The notes under the pieces are model-generated. The model was not told the origin of the DNA. It made no database searches and saw nothing but the letters and a program-made list of their open reading frames with translations. Below are positions 1-9,386 of a DNA stretch of 64,000 nucleotides, piece after piece. Both the position numbers and the translations under genes were made by a program. Positions within the stretch are counted from its first letter, which is position 1. Every line of letters begins with the position of its first letter. This DNA is from an uncultured Oceanospirillaceae bacterium (lineage in GTDB: Bacteria > Pseudomonadota > Gammaproteobacteria > Pseudomonadales > Balneatricaceae). The stretch is taken from contig CAKZOD010000061.1 in the NCBI GenBank assembly GCA_937136055.1, positions 1 to 64,000 of the forward strand, written 5' to 3'.

Positions 1-402
1 TAACAGCTTAATCGTGCGCATGCGCATTTACACAGAGAAGTGAATTCTATAAAAGGAAGGTAATTAATTGTTCTAAAGTGATAAATATCCATTTTATAAA
101 AAAGCTTCCTGGCTAAACGCGCATGCGCGTTTGTAAAGTAATGCGATGCGCATTATTTATTTTTGACAACTCTTAGATGATTGATATTGCTACAGTATCT
201 ACATTTTTTCCAGTAAAAATGCGCATTGATTTGGATATAACCTGGGAAAATGCGCATCAATACCACTGTAAATTGAAATAAAACTGTGTTTTTAACCAGT
301 GTTTTGTCATGAGAAGTGTGTTCAATAAACCAAGAGAGAAGGGCTAGCAAAGTTAAGGATATTTACAACGGTTTATCAATGCGAATCGAGCAGGTAATGT
401 AG
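1..402. repeat. Non-coding stretch with clustered ATGCGCAT palindromes
   Basis: I see no convincing gene here. The octamer ATGCGCAT, itself a palindrome, occurs at 20-27, 146-153, 219-226 and 250-257. A perfect 18-bp palindrome with core CGCGCATGCGCG lies at 115-132. The copies at 219 and 250 carry inverted flanks (TTGAT after one, CAAT after the other). Such a cluster could be a set of protein-binding sites or decayed repeats. The function is unknown. Confidence 0.5.
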
Positions 403-534
403 ATGTCTAACAGCAAAGTTATGTTTTACAGTCGCCTTTGGGATGAGGTTATAAACAGAGTGAAGTTTGATGCATCTGGTTTTAATCATGTTGTGGCGTC
501 AAGTAAAGATCAATTCAACAACCCTAAACCCTAA
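403..534 (+). CDS. Possible small hypothetical protein (43 aa)
   Basis: An ATG-started frame of 43 codons begins MSNSKVMFYSRLWDE and ends FNNPKP. It overlaps the 3' end of the converging dgt gene by four bases. A weak ribosome site (CAGG, about eight bases upstream) precedes the ATG. Composition is ordinary and there is no signal peptide or membrane segment. I recognise no family. It may be a real small protein, the tail of a decayed gene, or chance. Confidence 0.25.
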   Translation: MSNSKVMFYSRLWDEVINRVKFDASGFNHVVASSKDQFNNPKP

Positions 535-1991
535 TCAATCACCATCAAATTGCGGTATTCATCGTAGGCAAATTGATCGGTCATACCGCTGATATAATCC
601 TGCAAAAGTCGGCAGCGATAGTAGAACTCTAGATTGGCGAAGTGTTCATTATCCGTTGTCTCAAGCGCTAAAGCGTCGATCGCTTGTTGGTAGCAGCTTA
701 AGTGCTTGTTCGGCAGCTTTTTCGCTAAGTGCTTTTCAATTAGCGGTGCGCTTTTTTGCTTTGTTAAAACTGCGTTAAATGTTTGGTGGTCCATTGCGAG
801 TAAGGGGCGGTAACAATCGAGTAGCCCGCTGATAATGCGATAGCCTTGCAGTTCTAGTTTTTCCACTTCAGGGTGGCAGAAGACGTGCTCTCGAGCGACT
901 TTTTTAAGGGTTTCGGTGATGGCGTGAGCGTAGCTGCGATCTTCCAATAAGGCGCTGTCTAATTGGCCGTGATAGATCGCTTCGATATTCTCAATAAATT
1001 GGCCAGCAGCATGGGTAACGAGCGGGTGGGTAAGTGATACTCGCAGGCTGATAAAGTATTGATCAGGGTACTTTTTGGCTTTTTCTGTCCAGTGTTGCAT
1101 ATCCTTTGCTAGCGCTGAGCCGAGCTCAAAAGCATTTACTTGTTCAGTGAATGTGTTCGCTAATAGCTTACTGAGCTGATCTAAGTTTATTAATCCTTTT
1201 TCTACCGCATCTTCAATATCGGCCAGGCAATAGGAGATATCATCTGCCGCTTCCATGATGTAGCTCAGTGGGTGGCGAGCGCCTATTTGCATTGATAAGT
1301 TAGCGGCGAGTTTTTCTATGTAAGCCTTTTCACTGAAGTAATAGCCGACCTTTTTTTGCAAATAACCAGTGTTGGGTTTTGGTTCAGTCGCGAGTCGCGT
1401 GTATTTTAAAATTGCCGCGGCTTGGCTAAAGGTAAGATTTAAATTAAGCAGTGAGTGTACTAAGCGTATCGCTTGGGCATTGCCTTCAAATTGAAGTATG
1501 TCGCGCATTAGCGCTGGGTTGCTGCTAAAAAGCTCGGGGCTTTGTGGGTCACTTGCTTCTTTAACTAATTGCGGTAAATGTTGCTCAAACCACTGGTTAA
1601 TCGCTTGTTCACCGAAGTGGCCAAACGGTGGGTTGCCGATGTCGTGCATCAAACAGGCCATTTCCACCAGCGATTCCATAGAGCGCTCAAGGCCTGTTAG
1701 GCCGTAATTTTTTTGCTGCTCGCTACTGAGCGTTTTGAATATCGTTTGCACGATAAAACGGCCGACTTGTTGAACTTCCATTGAATGGGTAAGTCGGCTG
1801 CGTACAGCGGCATTTTTTTCAAGGGGGAATACTTGGGTCTTTTGCTGAAGACGGCGAATAGCAGCGCTGTTGATGATGCGGCCGCGATCGCTCTCAAACT
1901 GCATTTTCAGTTGATCGATATCTTGGGCTAAAGGGTAGGATTGACGGTTGCGTTGGTCAGAAATCTTTAAACGAAAATTAATTACTGTCAT
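531..1991 (-). CDS. dgt: Deoxyguanosinetriphosphate triphosphohydrolase (dGTPase)
   Basis: This HD-domain metalloenzyme hydrolyses dGTP to deoxyguanosine and tripolyphosphate and so tunes the dNTP pool. The motif FESDRGRIINSAAIRRL near the N-terminus and the metal ligands H69 (in RLTHSMEV) and H116-D117 (in LMHDIGNPPFGHFGE) match the E. coli-type enzyme. The 486 residues are close to the usual length of about 500. An upstream in-frame ATG at 2027 exists. The start at 1991 (MTVINFRLKI) is preferred because it lines up with the E. coli N-terminus MAQIDFRKKI. The gene has its own promoter space, behind the terminator of the upstream minus-strand gene. Confidence 0.95.
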   Translation of the reverse strand: MTVINFRLKISDQRNRQSYPLAQDIDQLKMQFESDRGRIINSAAIRRLQQKTQVFPLEKNAAVRSRLTHSMEVQQVGRFIVQTIFKTLSSEQQKNYGLTGLERSMESLVEMACLMHDIGNPPFGHFGEQAINQWFEQHLPQLVKEASDPQSPELFSSNPALMRDILQFEGNAQAIRLVHSLLNLNLTFSQAAAILKYTRLATEPKPNTGYLQKKVGYYFSEKAYIEKLAANLSMQIGARHPLSYIMEAADDISYCLADIEDAVEKGLINLDQLSKLLANTFTEQVNAFELGSALAKDMQHWTEKAKKYPDQYFISLRVSLTHPLVTHAAGQFIENIEAIYHGQLDSALLEDRSYAHAITETLKKVAREHVFCHPEVEKLELQGYRIISGLLDCYRPLLAMDHQTFNAVLTKQKSAPLIEKHLAKKLPNKHLSCYQQAIDALALETTDNEHFANLEFYYRCRLLQDYISGMTDQFAYDEYRNLMVID

Positions 1992-2024
1992 GGCAACCTG
2001 CTTAATCTTATTATTTCTTATGAG

Positions 2025-2052
2025 CACAAAAAAGCCCGCAGCAGCGGGCTTT
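2025..2052 (-). terminator. Rho-independent terminator of the Lrp-like gene
   Basis: A perfect 9-bp stem AAAGCCCGC/GCGGGCTTT with a four-base loop lies directly after the stop of the 2062-2340 gene. On the minus strand it is followed by a run of T. It separates that gene from dgt. Confidence 0.85.
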
Positions 2053-2061
2053 AAATTCAGT

Positions 2062-2340
2062 TTAATCCATGCCGATGGAGAACATTGAATCTAAATCAAA
2101 CTTAGAGAAAGCTTTAAAAGCGATCATTGTTTGGGTTGCCGTGATCTCGTCAATTTTGCCGATTTCAGTGGATACTAAATCCGCGAGTTGCTCATTGCTT
2201 TCAGTTCTAATAAGCGCGACTAAATCATAAGCCCCTGCGACAGAATACACTTCAGTAACGCCTTGCATCGCAGCGAGTCTCTCACCGACATTGCTGGCTT
2301 GGCCACGTTGTACATTCATCAATACTATTGTTGATACCAT
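2062..2340 (-). CDS. Stand-alone Lrp/AsnC-type ligand-binding (RAM) domain protein
   Basis: The 92-residue protein is a single alpha-beta ferredoxin-like RAM domain of the Lrp/AsnC family. It opens with VSTIVLMNVQRGQ, has the turn GAYDLVALIRTES and ends in a beta strand with TQTMIAFKAF. There is no helix-turn-helix domain. Such stand-alone domains are known to bind amino acids and to form oligomers on their own or with full-length Lrp proteins. It lies 122 bases downstream of the kynurenine formamidase gene on the same strand and ends at a strong terminator. A role in sensing an amino acid linked to tryptophan or kynurenine breakdown is only an inference from position. Confidence 0.85.
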   Translation of the reverse strand: MVSTIVLMNVQRGQASNVGERLAAMQGVTEVYSVAGAYDLVALIRTESNEQLADLVSTEIGKIDEITATQTMIAFKAFSKFDLDSMFSIGMD

Positions 2341-2462
2341 GAGATGTTTCCTTAGTCAGTCTCTCTATTAATGCGATTATGAACGAGCACAATATGAAAG
2401 CAATAGTAATTTCATATTTTGATCGGTTCTGACATTGAATTAATCATCTGTGATTAAAGATT

Positions 2463-3290
2463 TTATGCTAACAGTGATTGCATCAATGGATGGGTGATAT
2501 CCATTAAGCCATCAACAACGTCAAAGTGGTGGCGGTTTGGTTCTTCTACCCAATCTGTTTTGATTTCAAAACTGCGCCACATTTGTGCTTGTATCTTGTT
2601 TAAGCGCAAAAACTCAGGGCGCTCATCAGAGCCTACCCAGCACGTCAGAGGTGCAAAGTGTGCAGGGCTCTTTAGCACTGGGCTCAATGCTGCTGCTTGT
2701 TCAGCATCAAGCTTTAGATTTTCATTCATTTGGGTGTTTAACAAGCCGCGTAAATCATGCACGCCAGAAATAGAGACTGTTTTGACAATACGTTGACGTA
2801 TTGCTGGTGATAGTGGGCTCTCTTCGCAGAGCATGCTGGTGACTAAATGGCCACCGGCTGAATGTCCTGTTAAACGAATTTCACCGCTAACTTGCTCAGC
2901 TGCAAGGGTAGTTGCATCACCTATTTCAGCAATGATTTGCGCGATGCTCGCTTGTGGGCAAAGTGTGTAAGAGGGCATAACAACAGTGTAGCCCGCCTCT
3001 AAACTGCCTTGTGCTAAGTGTGACCATGAGCTTTTATCGAGCATTTGCCAAAAGCCGCCGTGAACAAATACAACAAGACCTTTGCTTTCACCTTTTGGGG
3101 TAAACAAATCAAACTTGTTACGTGCTAATGGGCCATAGCTGATATCGAGCTTAGCGCGATTTTGTGATTGCATCTCTTCTCGAAATTGAGCGCCTTGTTG
3201 CGCCCAAATATCGAGAAAACCCATTCCGTTAGGAATATGACTGGCATTCGCGTAAGCGTCATCCCAGTCAGTAATTGGGTAATGGCTCAT
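2463..3290 (-). CDS. Alpha/beta hydrolase, probable kynurenine formamidase
   Basis: This 275-residue alpha/beta hydrolase has the oxyanion motif HGGFW (77-81), typical of arylformamidases of the eukaryotic AFMID type. The nucleophile elbow is GHSAG (Ser144). A plausible Asp is in GSDERPEF and a His in NRHHFDVVDG. The reaction would be N-formylkynurenine to kynurenine plus formate. It is not the cyclase-fold KynB common in bacteria, so no symbol is given. The start codon overlaps the stop of gcdH by one base (TAATG), so the two are probably translationally coupled. Kynureninase lies in the opposite operon of the same island, which supports the call. Confidence 0.8.
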   Translation of the reverse strand: MSHYPITDWDDAYANASHIPNGMGFLDIWAQQGAQFREEMQSQNRAKLDISYGPLARNKFDLFTPKGESKGLVVFVHGGFWQMLDKSSWSHLAQGSLEAGYTVVMPSYTLCPQASIAQIIAEIGDATTLAAEQVSGEIRLTGHSAGGHLVTSMLCEESPLSPAIRQRIVKTVSISGVHDLRGLLNTQMNENLKLDAEQAAALSPVLKSPAHFAPLTCWVGSDERPEFLRLNKIQAQMWRSFEIKTDWVEEPNRHHFDVVDGLMDITHPLMQSLLA

Positions 3291-4495
3291 TAATAGAAAG
3301 CCTGTAAGCCTGTTTGTGAACGACCTAAAATAAGCGCGTGAATATCATGGGTACCTTCATAGGTATTGACCGCTTCAAGGTTCATCACGTGACGGATTAC
3401 ACCGTATTCATCACTGACACCGTTACCACCGTGCATATCACGGGCAACACGTGCGATATCTAGTGCTTTGCCACAGTTGTTGCGCTTCATTAGAGAGATA
3501 AGTTCAGCACTTAAATTGCCAGCATCCATTAAGCGCGCCATTTGCAAGGCGCCTTGTAAGCCTAAGCTGATTTCGGTTTGCATGTCGGCCAGTTTCTTTT
3601 GGATTAACTGGTTGGCAGCTAATGGTTTGCCAAATTGCTTGCGATCTAGCGTGTATTCGCGGGCTTTGTGCCAGCAATCTTCTGCTGCACCTAAAGCGCC
3701 CCAGGCTATACCAAAGCGTGCTTTGTTCAAGCAACCAAAGGGACCTGCTAGTCCTGCAACATTTGGCAGTAGGTTCTCTTCAGGTACAAAGACTTCGTCC
3801 ATCATGATCATGCCAGTGATAGAGGCGCGAAGAGAAAATTTACCTTCGATTTTAGGGGCGACTAAGCCTTTCATACCTTTTTCTAACACAAAGCCTTTGA
3901 TCTTGTTATCGTGAGCATCAGATTTAGCCCAAACAATAAATACATCGGCGATAGGGGAGTTAGTGATCCAGTTTTTAGCACCGCTAACTAAGTAGCCGCC
4001 ATCGACTTTTTTCGCTTTTGTCAGCATGCCCGCAGGGTCGGAGCCGTGATCAGGTTCTGTTAAACCAAAGCAACCGACCATTTCGCCGCTAGCGAGTTTT
4101 GGCAAGTACTTTTGACGCTGCTCATCGCTGCCGTAGGCAAAAATGGGATGCATTACTAATGAAGACTGCACACTCATCGCAGAGCGGTAACCTGAATCAA
4201 CACGCTCAACTTCACGGGCAACTAATCCATAGGATGCATAAGATAGACCCGCACAACCGTATTCTTCTGGAATCGTCAGGCCAAGCATTCCCAGCTCACC
4301 TAGCTCATTCATGATTTCACGGTGGAATATTTCATGGCGATTAGCTTCAGTTACCCGAGAAGCTAACTTATCTTGGCAGTAAGCGTTAGCGGCATCTCTG
4401 ACCATGCGCTCTTCATCTGTCAATTGTGCATCTAATAAAAATATATCATCCCACTGTGCAGTAGTCGGCTTTGATCTAGCTTGTTCTGGGGTCAT
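3290..4495 (-). CDS. gcdH: Glutaryl-CoA dehydrogenase
   Basis: A 401-residue acyl-CoA dehydrogenase of the GcdH branch. It has the flavin-contact motif [13 protein letters not shown], the middle-domain WITNSP and the signature [16 protein letters not shown], in which E380 is the catalytic base. The family oxidises and decarboxylates glutaryl-CoA to crotonyl-CoA and CO2. The start at 4495 (MTPEQARS) is chosen over the upstream frame because AGGAG lies seven bases before it. The gene leads a minus-strand unit with the formamidase and diverges from the anthraniloyl-CoA operon. That fits a role in the last steps of ring breakdown, and possibly also in lysine catabolism. Confidence 0.93.
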   Translation of the reverse strand: MTPEQARSKPTTAQWDDIFLLDAQLTDEERMVRDAANAYCQDKLASRVTEANRHEIFHREIMNELGELGMLGLTIPEEYGCAGLSYASYGLVAREVERVDSGYRSAMSVQSSLVMHPIFAYGSDEQRQKYLPKLASGEMVGCFGLTEPDHGSDPAGMLTKAKKVDGGYLVSGAKNWITNSPIADVFIVWAKSDAHDNKIKGFVLEKGMKGLVAPKIEGKFSLRASITGMIMMDEVFVPEENLLPNVAGLAGPFGCLNKARFGIAWGALGAAEDCWHKAREYTLDRKQFGKPLAANQLIQKKLADMQTEISLGLQGALQMARLMDAGNLSAELISLMKRNNCGKALDIARVARDMHGGNGVSDEYGVIRHVMNLEAVNTYEGTHDIHALILGRSQTGLQAFY

Positions 4496-4898
4496 GATTT
4501 GTCTCCTGACGGTTACTTCTTTTTTATCATTCTGATTAGTTCGGTGGCGAATGTTGTAAACGTATTTGCACGTATTTATCACATTCTTGCGCTATGTCTT
4601 TTTGATGAATTTCAAGTATATAGCATTTTGCTGCGCAAACGATGATCAAAGACCATAACTTTCATGTGGATTTAGCATCAACTCATTTGGCAATCTCATA
4701 GCCTCGAAACATGCGCGTATTTATGCCCATTATCCTGACATAAGCGAGAGGCTATTTCTATGCCTTTGAAGAATAAACTTTATATTTAAAGCTTTAAGCT
4801 TGAAATAAATTTTAAAGCAGGGCAGTATTGAGTGAAAGTAAGTCGAGTTTAATTTAATTTAAGCGCACTCGATGCATTGTTAACAAGGGAAAATAATA
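4496..4898. promoter_or_regulatory. Divergent control region of the kynurenine/anthraniloyl-CoA island
   Basis: This roughly 400-bp gap separates two divergent operons and must hold both promoters. An inverted repeat CTTTA-TATT-TAAAG at 4778-4791 is followed by AAGCTTTAAGCTT (about 4789-4801), a near-palindrome. Either could be the operator of the MarR protein encoded in the plus-strand operon. I cannot place the -35 and -10 boxes with confidence. Confidence 0.4.
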
Positions 4899-7205
4899 AT
4901 GAAAATAGCATGTTTAGGTGGTGGCCCTGCTGGCTTGTATTTTGCAATTAGCATGAAGTTACGCGATCCCTCCCATGATATAACCGTCATAGAACGCAAC
5001 AAGCCGGATAATACTTTCGGTTGGGGTGTGGTTTTTTCTGATGAAACCCTTGATAACTTTGCAGAAAATGATGCGGTAAGTGCTGCATCTATTCGCCAGC
5101 ACTTCGCCTATTGGGATGACATTGCCGTTGTACATGATGGTACACGCACCCTTTCAACGGGCCATGGTTTTTGTGGTATCGGTCGTAAACAATTACTGAT
5201 TTTATTGCACCAGCGCGCTAAAGAGTTGGGTGTTGATCTTCAATTTCAAACAGAAGTTGAAGATGTCGAGAGCTATCAGCGCGATTATGATTTAGTGATA
5301 GCCAGTGATGGTTTACGCTCAAAAATTCGCACTAAATATGAAGAGCACTTCAAGCCCGATATCGATGTTCGAGACTGTAAGTTTATTTGGTATGGCACCA
5401 AGCAGAAATTTGACGATGCCTTTACTTTTATCTTTGAGAAAACAGACAAAGGTTGGTTGTGGGCACACGCTTATCAATTCGATGATGAGCATGCGACATT
5501 CATCGTAGAGTGCTCAACTCAAACTCACCAAAACTACGGCTTTGATGAGATGAGCCAAGAGGAATCAATCGCAGTTTGTGAGAAAATTTTTGCTAAACAC
5601 TTAAACGGCGAGAGCTTATTGACCAATGCCGGCCATATACGCGGGTCTGCTTGGATTAATTTTCCACGTGTTTTGTGTGAGCGCTGGTCCCATGAAAACG
5701 TTGTATTAATGGGTGATGCTGCAGCGACAGCTCACTTCTCGATCGGATCAGGCACTAAGCTTGCGATGGAAAGCGCGGCGGCACTGGCTGAGTATTTACA
5801 GACAGAACCCTCAATGCAGGCAGCCTTTGATAAGTATGAAGATGCGAGGCGCTTAGAAGTTTTAAAGCTGCAATCAGCAGCGCGTAATTCCCTTGAATGG
5901 TTCGAGGATGTAGAGCGCTATTTAGATCTTGATCCGGTGCAATTTAATTATGCGCTATTGACACGCTCGCAGCGTATTAGCCATGAGAATTTACGATTAC
6001 GCGATCCTAAATGGCTTGAGAGCGCAGAGCAATGGTTTAGATGTAAAGATGGCTATTGCAGTGAGGATTCAAAAGTAAGAGCACCTATGTTCACTCCTTA
6101 TAAATTGCGTGGGATGGAATTGGATAATCGCGTGGTTGTCTCTCCCATGGCGCAGTACAAAGCTGTGGATGGCTGCCCAACAGACTGGCATTTAGTGCAT
6201 TACGGGTCTCTTGCAAAAGGCGGAGCGGGGTTAGTTTTTGTCGAAATGACATGCGTGAGTGCGCAAGGGCGTATTACACCGGGTTGCCCTGGCTTATATG
6301 CTCCTGAGCATCAAGCGAGCTGGGCGCGAGTTACCGATTTTGTGCACTCGCAAACCGGTGCGAAAATTTGTGCGCAATTAGGCCATGCAGGACCTAAAGG
6401 GTCTACTCAGTTAGGTTGGGAGACTATGGATGCGCCGCTCAATGAAAATTCAACAGAGCAGAACTGGCCGTTATTAGCAGCATCGGCGATACCTTGGTCA
6501 GCTGAAAACCAAACACCGACGCCGATGACTGACGATGATATGCAAACTGTTATTGCCCAGTTTGTAGACTCAGCAAAATCAGCAGTTGATGCAGGTTTTG
6601 ATATGGTTGAAGTTCACTGCGCACATGGCTATTTATTATCATCCTTTATTAGCCCGTTAACGAACGTGCGAGACGATCAATACGGTGGATCTTTAGAAAA
6701 CAGAATGCGCTTCCCGCTACAAGTGATTAATGCGGTGCGCGAAGTGCTACCTGAGCAAATGCCAATGTCAGTGCGTATTTCTGCCAACGACTGGGTAGGG
6801 GATGAAGGTATCACACCACAAGATGCGGTTGAAATTGCACGTATATTACAAGCCAATAATGTCGATATCTGCGATGTATCCTCCGGTCAAACCTCTACTC
6901 AAGCACAGCCTGTGTATGGGCGCATGTATCAAACGCCTTTCTCTGATCGCATTCGCAACGAGCTAAGTATGGCGACAATGGCAGTGGGTAATATCTATCA
7001 GCCCGATCATGTTAACTCGATATTGATGGCAGGGCGTGCTGATTTGGTGTGTATTGGTAGACCTCATCTTTCTGATCCATATTGGACATTACATGCAGGT
7101 ATTTCTATTGGCGATCGCGGTTTAGATTGGCCGCTACCTTATCATGCTGGACGTGACCAAATGGCACGATTGGCTGAACGTGATGAAGGTGTGATTAAGG
7201 TATGA
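4899..7205 (+). CDS. abmA: Anthraniloyl-CoA (2-aminobenzoyl-CoA) monooxygenase/reductase, bifunctional
   Basis: This 768-residue fusion has two parts. Residues 1 to about 385 are a class A flavin monooxygenase with GGGPAG at 7-12 and the second FAD motif [10 protein letters not shown] near 272. Residues from about 392 to the end are an Old Yellow Enzyme-type reductase, with [29 protein letters not shown] and [10 protein letters not shown]. This fusion is the hallmark of 2-aminobenzoyl-CoA monooxygenase/reductase from Azoarcus evansii and of salicylyl-CoA 5-hydroxylase relatives. The family hydroxylates and reduces the ring of anthraniloyl-CoA. An anthranilate-CoA ligase and kynureninase in the same operon favour the amino substrate. 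It is the first gene of the plus-strand operon. Confidence 0.92.
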   Translation: MKIACLGGGPAGLYFAISMKLRDPSHDITVIERNKPDNTFGWGVVFSDETLDNFAENDAVSAASIRQHFAYWDDIAVVHDGTRTLSTGHGFCGIGRKQLLILLHQRAKELGVDLQFQTEVEDVESYQRDYDLVIASDGLRSKIRTKYEEHFKPDIDVRDCKFIWYGTKQKFDDAFTFIFEKTDKGWLWAHAYQFDDEHATFIVECSTQTHQNYGFDEMSQEESIAVCEKIFAKHLNGESLLTNAGHIRGSAWINFPRVLCERWSHENVVLMGDAAATAHFSIGSGTKLAMESAAALAEYLQTEPSMQAAFDKYEDARRLEVLKLQSAARNSLEWFEDVERYLDLDPVQFNYALLTRSQRISHENLRLRDPKWLESAEQWFRCKDGYCSEDSKVRAPMFTPYKLRGMELDNRVVVSPMAQYKAVDGCPTDWHLVHYGSLAKGGAGLVFVEMTCVSAQGRITPGCPGLYAPEHQASWARVTDFVHSQTGAKICAQLGHAGPKGSTQLGWETMDAPLNENSTEQNWPLLAASAIPWSAENQTPTPMTDDDMQTVIAQFVDSAKSAVDAGFDMVEVHCAHGYLLSSFISPLTNVRDDQYGGSLENRMRFPLQVINAVREVLPEQMPMSVRISANDWVGDEGITPQDAVEIARILQANNVDICDVSSGQTSTQAQPVYGRMYQTPFSDRIRNELSMATMAVGNIYQPDHVNSILMAGRADLVCIGRPHLSDPYWTLHAGISIGDRGLDWPLPYHAGRDQMARLAERDEGVIKV

Positions 7206-7258
7206 TAAAAACAGTTTCGAGTTAAAAGATAAGAAACAAAGGCGAAAGAACAACAATA

Positions 7259-8032
7259 ATGGCGGTTGAGATGAGTGAAGTGCAAGGTAAACATGTATTG
7301 ATTAGTGGTGGTGGCACAGGTGTAGGTAGTGCAATTGCCCATAGCTTTGCTGATGCTGGCGCTAAAGTAACTATTATCGGTCGCTCTGAGCAACCCTTGC
7401 TGGAAGTTGCAGGGCAGCTGCCCAATACATTAGCGCTATGTGCTGATGTTACTGATAGAGAAAGTATTGAGCGTATGCTTGAAAAAGCGCGCGCTCAGCA
7501 TGGACCTGTTAATGTCACTATCGCCAACGCCGGCGCGGTTGAAAGCACGCCTTTTAAACGCATGACCAGTGAGCAGTGGCAGCAATCATTAGCGGTTAAT
7601 TTAACAGGTACCTTTAACCTGTTTCAAAGCACCCTAGATGAAATGACTGAAGCAGGCTGGGGGCGTTTGATCTCTATTGCCTCTACTGCTGGTTTAAAAG
7701 GCTATCCTTATGTCACAGGTTACTGCGCGGCTAAGCATGGTGTGATAGGTTTAGTGAAAGCACTCGCGTTAGAGACTGCAAAAAAAGGTTTAACAGTCAA
7801 CGCGTTGTGTCCAGGATTTGTCGAGACGCCAATGTTAGAGCGCTCGATTGAAAATATAATGCAAAAAACCGCAATGGATCGTGAGCAAGCAAGATCAGCG
7901 TTGAGTAAAGATAATCCAATGGGAGGCTTTATTCAGCCGGAAGAAGTGGCGCAAACAGCTTTGTTTTTATGTACCCAAGGTGCTGCTTCTATCAACGGCC
8001 AAGCGATTGCGATTAACGGAGGTGAAATATGA
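7259..8032 (+). CDS. SDR-family dehydrogenase, probable 3-hydroxyacyl-CoA dehydrogenase
   Basis: A 257-residue classical short-chain dehydrogenase. The dinucleotide motif is SGGGTGVGSA (16-25), followed by NAGAV, a Ser in SIASTAG, the catalytic pair Y155 and K159 (YCAAK) and the C-terminal INGQAIAINGG. In this operon it most likely oxidises a hydroxyacyl-CoA made from the reduced ring. An alternative start four codons on (7271) cannot be excluded because no strong ribosome site marks either. Its stop overlaps the marR start by four bases (ATGA). Confidence 0.85.
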   Translation: MAVEMSEVQGKHVLISGGGTGVGSAIAHSFADAGAKVTIIGRSEQPLLEVAGQLPNTLALCADVTDRESIERMLEKARAQHGPVNVTIANAGAVESTPFKRMTSEQWQQSLAVNLTGTFNLFQSTLDEMTEAGWGRLISIASTAGLKGYPYVTGYCAAKHGVIGLVKALALETAKKGLTVNALCPGFVETPMLERSIENIMQKTAMDREQARSALSKDNPMGGFIQPEEVAQTALFLCTQGAASINGQAIAINGGEI

Positions 8033-8502
8033 GCCAAGCCGAAAGTATTACTAAAAGCGATAGTATAGAAAAACAAAAATTAAGAGTGTGGTTAAGATTG
8101 TTAAAAGTCACCCGCACTATTGAAGCTGAGTTAAGAGAGCGTTTCAGACGCGAGTTTTCCTCAACCTTACCAAGGTTTGATGTGCTAGCAGCCCTTGATC
8201 GAGCACCTGATGGGCTGAAAATGAGCCAGTTATCATCTGTGTTGAAGGTATCCAATGGAAATGTCACCGGTATTATTGATCGCCAAGTAAAAGATGAGCT
8301 TGTTGTTCGAGTCCCTGTCGGTGGTGATAAGCGGGCAATGATGGTTAAGTTAACGGATGCTGGTAAAGCACACTTTACGGAGATGGCGGCAGCTCATAAA
8401 AAATGGCTTGATGAGTTAATGAGCGATACGGATGCAGATGATGCAGCGCAGTTGATTGATTTACTTGATCATATTGGCTGTGAGAAAGGAGATAATCTTT
8501 GA
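8029..8502 (+). CDS. MarR-family transcriptional regulator
   Basis: A 157-residue winged-helix regulator of the MarR family. The recognition helix region is [27 protein letters not shown] (split here by position, about 68-94), followed by the wing with [14 protein letters not shown]. Such proteins are usually dimeric repressors released by an aromatic acid or its CoA thioester. It sits inside the operon with four-base overlaps to both neighbours, so it is co-translated with the enzymes and probably autoregulates the island. Anthraniloyl-CoA is the natural effector candidate, by inference. Confidence 0.9.
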   Translation: MSQAESITKSDSIEKQKLRVWLRLLKVTRTIEAELRERFRREFSSTLPRFDVLAALDRAPDGLKMSQLSSVLKVSNGNVTGIIDRQVKDELVVRVPVGGDKRAMMVKLTDAGKAHFTEMAAAHKKWLDELMSDTDADDAAQLIDLLDHIGCEKGDNL

Positions 8503-9311
8503 AAGATTTAGCTCAGTATCAAGCGCAGCACTTTAATTGGCAGGTTAGTGAAGGCATTGGTTACTTATCCCTTAACCGCCCTGAGCGTAAAAACCCATTA
8601 ACCTTTGATAGCTACGCAGAAATGCGTGACCTGTTTCGCGAATTACATTATAGCGAAGCAGTGGATGTTGTCGTGATCTGCGCCACTGGCGGCAACTTTT
8701 GCTCAGGAGGGGATGTACATGAAATTATTGGCCCTTTAGTTAACATGGACATGAAAGAACTGCTCAAATTTACCCGTATGACGGGAGATTTGGTGAAAGC
8801 AATGTTGGCCTGCGGAAAACCAATCATTGCAGCCGTTGAAGGTGTTGCTGTAGGTGCTGGTGCAATTATGGCAATGGCCAGTGATATGCGTATCGCGACG
8901 CCTGATTCTAAAACTGCTTTCCTGTTCACACGAGTTGGCTTAGCGGGTTGTGACATGGGTGCTTGTGCCGTATTGCCACGTATCATCGGCCAAAGTCGCG
9001 CTGCGGATTTACTTTATACCGGGCGCAGTATGAGTGGTGAAGAAGGCGAGCGCTGGGGTTTTTACAGCCAGCTCGTGGAAGCTGACGCTATTCAAGCAAA
9101 AGCCAAAGAAATGGCTGAACGCGTAGCAGCAGGACCGAATTTTGCACATATGATGACGAAAACTCAGCTCAATCACGAGTGGAATATGAGCATTGATCAA
9201 GCCATTGAAGCAGAGGCACAAGCGCAAGCTATTTGCATGCAAACTCAAGACTTTGAGCGGGCATACCATGCCTTTGTAAATAAGCAACGCCCTGAGTTTG
9301 CCGGTGATTAA
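8499..9311 (+). CDS. Enoyl-CoA hydratase/isomerase family protein
   Basis: This 270-residue crotonase-fold protein has the oxyanion segments [15 protein letters not shown] and [16 protein letters not shown] and the later [16 protein letters not shown]. It would hydrate, isomerise or hydrolytically open a CoA-bound ring intermediate. The start codon is TTG at 8499, overlapping the marR stop (TTGA). AAGGAG at 8486-8491, seven bases upstream, makes this start secure. The usual catalytic Glu positions appear as VGLAGCDMG, so one acid may be a Cys or Asp here, and the exact chemistry is uncertain. Confidence 0.85.
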   Translation: MKDLAQYQAQHFNWQVSEGIGYLSLNRPERKNPLTFDSYAEMRDLFRELHYSEAVDVVVICATGGNFCSGGDVHEIIGPLVNMDMKELLKFTRMTGDLVKAMLACGKPIIAAVEGVAVGAGAIMAMASDMRIATPDSKTAFLFTRVGLAGCDMGACAVLPRIIGQSRAADLLYTGRSMSGEEGERWGFYSQLVEADAIQAKAKEMAERVAAGPNFAHMMTKTQLNHEWNMSIDQAIEAEAQAQAICMQTQDFERAYHAFVNKQRPEFAGD

Positions 9312-9386
9312 TTTTACTTAAACCCTTAGAAACTTGCCGACATCAATACGGTGTTAAACAGCGATCCTGTGGAGATGCACTTTAAT

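Noticed and set aside
153..350. 65-codon minus-strand ORF in the first gap
   Set aside because: It runs through the ATGCGCAT repeat cluster, has no good ribosome site and its residues (many Cys, His, Phe clusters) do not look like a protein family.
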